32,493 bases of DNA from Firmicutes bacterium UBA5449 (GTDB lineage Bacteria > Bacillota > SHA-98 > UBA4971). The stretch lies in the NCBI GenBank assembly GCA_002424305.1, contig DIQZ01000014.1, forward strand, positions 1-32,493, in the 5' to 3' direction. The translations under genes were made by a program, and so were the position numbers. This document shows, piece by piece, positions 32,254 to 32,493 of the stretch. The first letter of the stretch is position 1. Each line of letters opens with the position of its first letter. The notes under the pieces are model-generated. The model was given only the letters and a program-made list of their open reading frames with translations. It had not been told where the DNA came from and did no database searches.

Positions 32254-32493
32254 TCACATGAACACTACATCCAAGGCGGCTAAGAGTCTTCGCGCTTCAA
32301 ACCCAAGATGTTCCGAAGCCCCTGAGGGACAAGCTACCTGACAAGCTCCACACCCTTGACATTTGAATTCGTCAACAACTGCAATACCCGACTCCTCATC
32401 AAGAGACCTGGCGTCATACGAACATGCTTCCACACATAGTCCGCATCCTCGGCAACGCCTTGTTCTTACCCCCGCTATGTTCTCCTTGGACCG
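32254..32493 (-). CDS. hdrA: HdrA-like flavoprotein, C-terminal end only (gene runs out of the window)
   Basis: The last 79 residues of a protein whose start lies beyond the window. It has two ferredoxin motifs, CRGCGLCVEAC and CQGCGACQVACP, and ends HLGFEARRLLAALDVVFM. This matches the C-terminal ferredoxin domain of heterodisulfide reductase subunit A, the usual partner of MvhD. HdrA carries the FAD that bifurcates electrons in many anaerobes. Since the FAD domain is not visible, a different iron-sulfur protein remains possible. Confidence 0.75.
   Translation of the reverse strand, partial: RSKENIAGVRTRRCRGCGLCVEACSYDARSLDEESGIAVVDEFKCQGCGACQVACPSGASEHLGFEARRLLAALDVVFM

Overview
The window looks like a chromosomal segment of an anaerobic Bacillota (Clostridia-like) bacterium. 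This rests on a T-box leader in front of an amino-acid transporter, strong AGGAGG-type ribosome binding sites with several GTG/TTG starts, the murI-rph-rdgB gene order, and a large ferredoxin-dependent redox operon. Almost everything is read from the minus strand; only two genes (14764-15114 and 22743-23324) are on the plus strand. The species cannot be fixed from the sequence alone.

Layout in increasing coordinate. (1) 1-2289: a polar amino-acid ABC transporter (binding protein, permease, and an ATPase presumably just outside) under a promoter plus T-box leader whose specifier reads as CAC, histidine. (2) 2340-7883: two secreted alpha-glucan hydrolases, a GH13 neopullulanase/alpha-amylase-like enzyme and a GH57 enzyme with a glucodextranase-type C-terminal module, with a good promoter before the GH57 gene. 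(3) 8088-10117: a secreted 5'-nucleotidase-family phosphoesterase and a tRNA-Pro(UGG) with its own promoter. (4) 10276-14512: rdgB, rph, murI and a secreted AMIN/Amidase_3 cell-wall amidase; an XRE regulator is divergent from the amidase. (5) 15321-18818: a GT4 glycogen/maltose-1-phosphate synthase (GlgM/GlgA type), a maltokinase and a PlsY-like acyltransferase. (6) 18902-22494: a cytoplasmic trypsin-like protease, a secreted subtilisin, three tandem paralogous 28-37-residue membrane peptides, a 58-residue membrane peptide and a 120-residue acidic protein, with a coiled-coil protein divergent from them. (7) 23328-23441: a compact multi-hairpin repeat resembling a REP/MITE unit. (8) 23471-32493: a polycistron of at least 11 genes, in transcription order hdrA (partial), mvhD, fdhB/frhB-like, frdB-like, frdA-like, korDABC, sucC, sucD.

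The most interesting parts are two. The redox operon puts fumarate reduction, succinyl-CoA formation and ferredoxin-dependent 2-oxoglutarate synthesis in one transcript, next to HdrA/MvhD-type proteins that are typical of electron bifurcation but without HdrB or HdrC in the visible part. The three tandem micro-peptides, which are too short for normal gene calling, share a start-proximal E-x-W-W motif and a conserved mid-membrane proline, each has a good ribosome binding site, and they lie next to two proteases. Their function is unknown. The glucan genes also fit together: extracellular GH13/GH57 enzymes could release maltose and maltodextrins, and the maltokinase and GlgM-type synthase are two routes to maltose-1-phosphate, the substrate of GlgE, which is not in this window.
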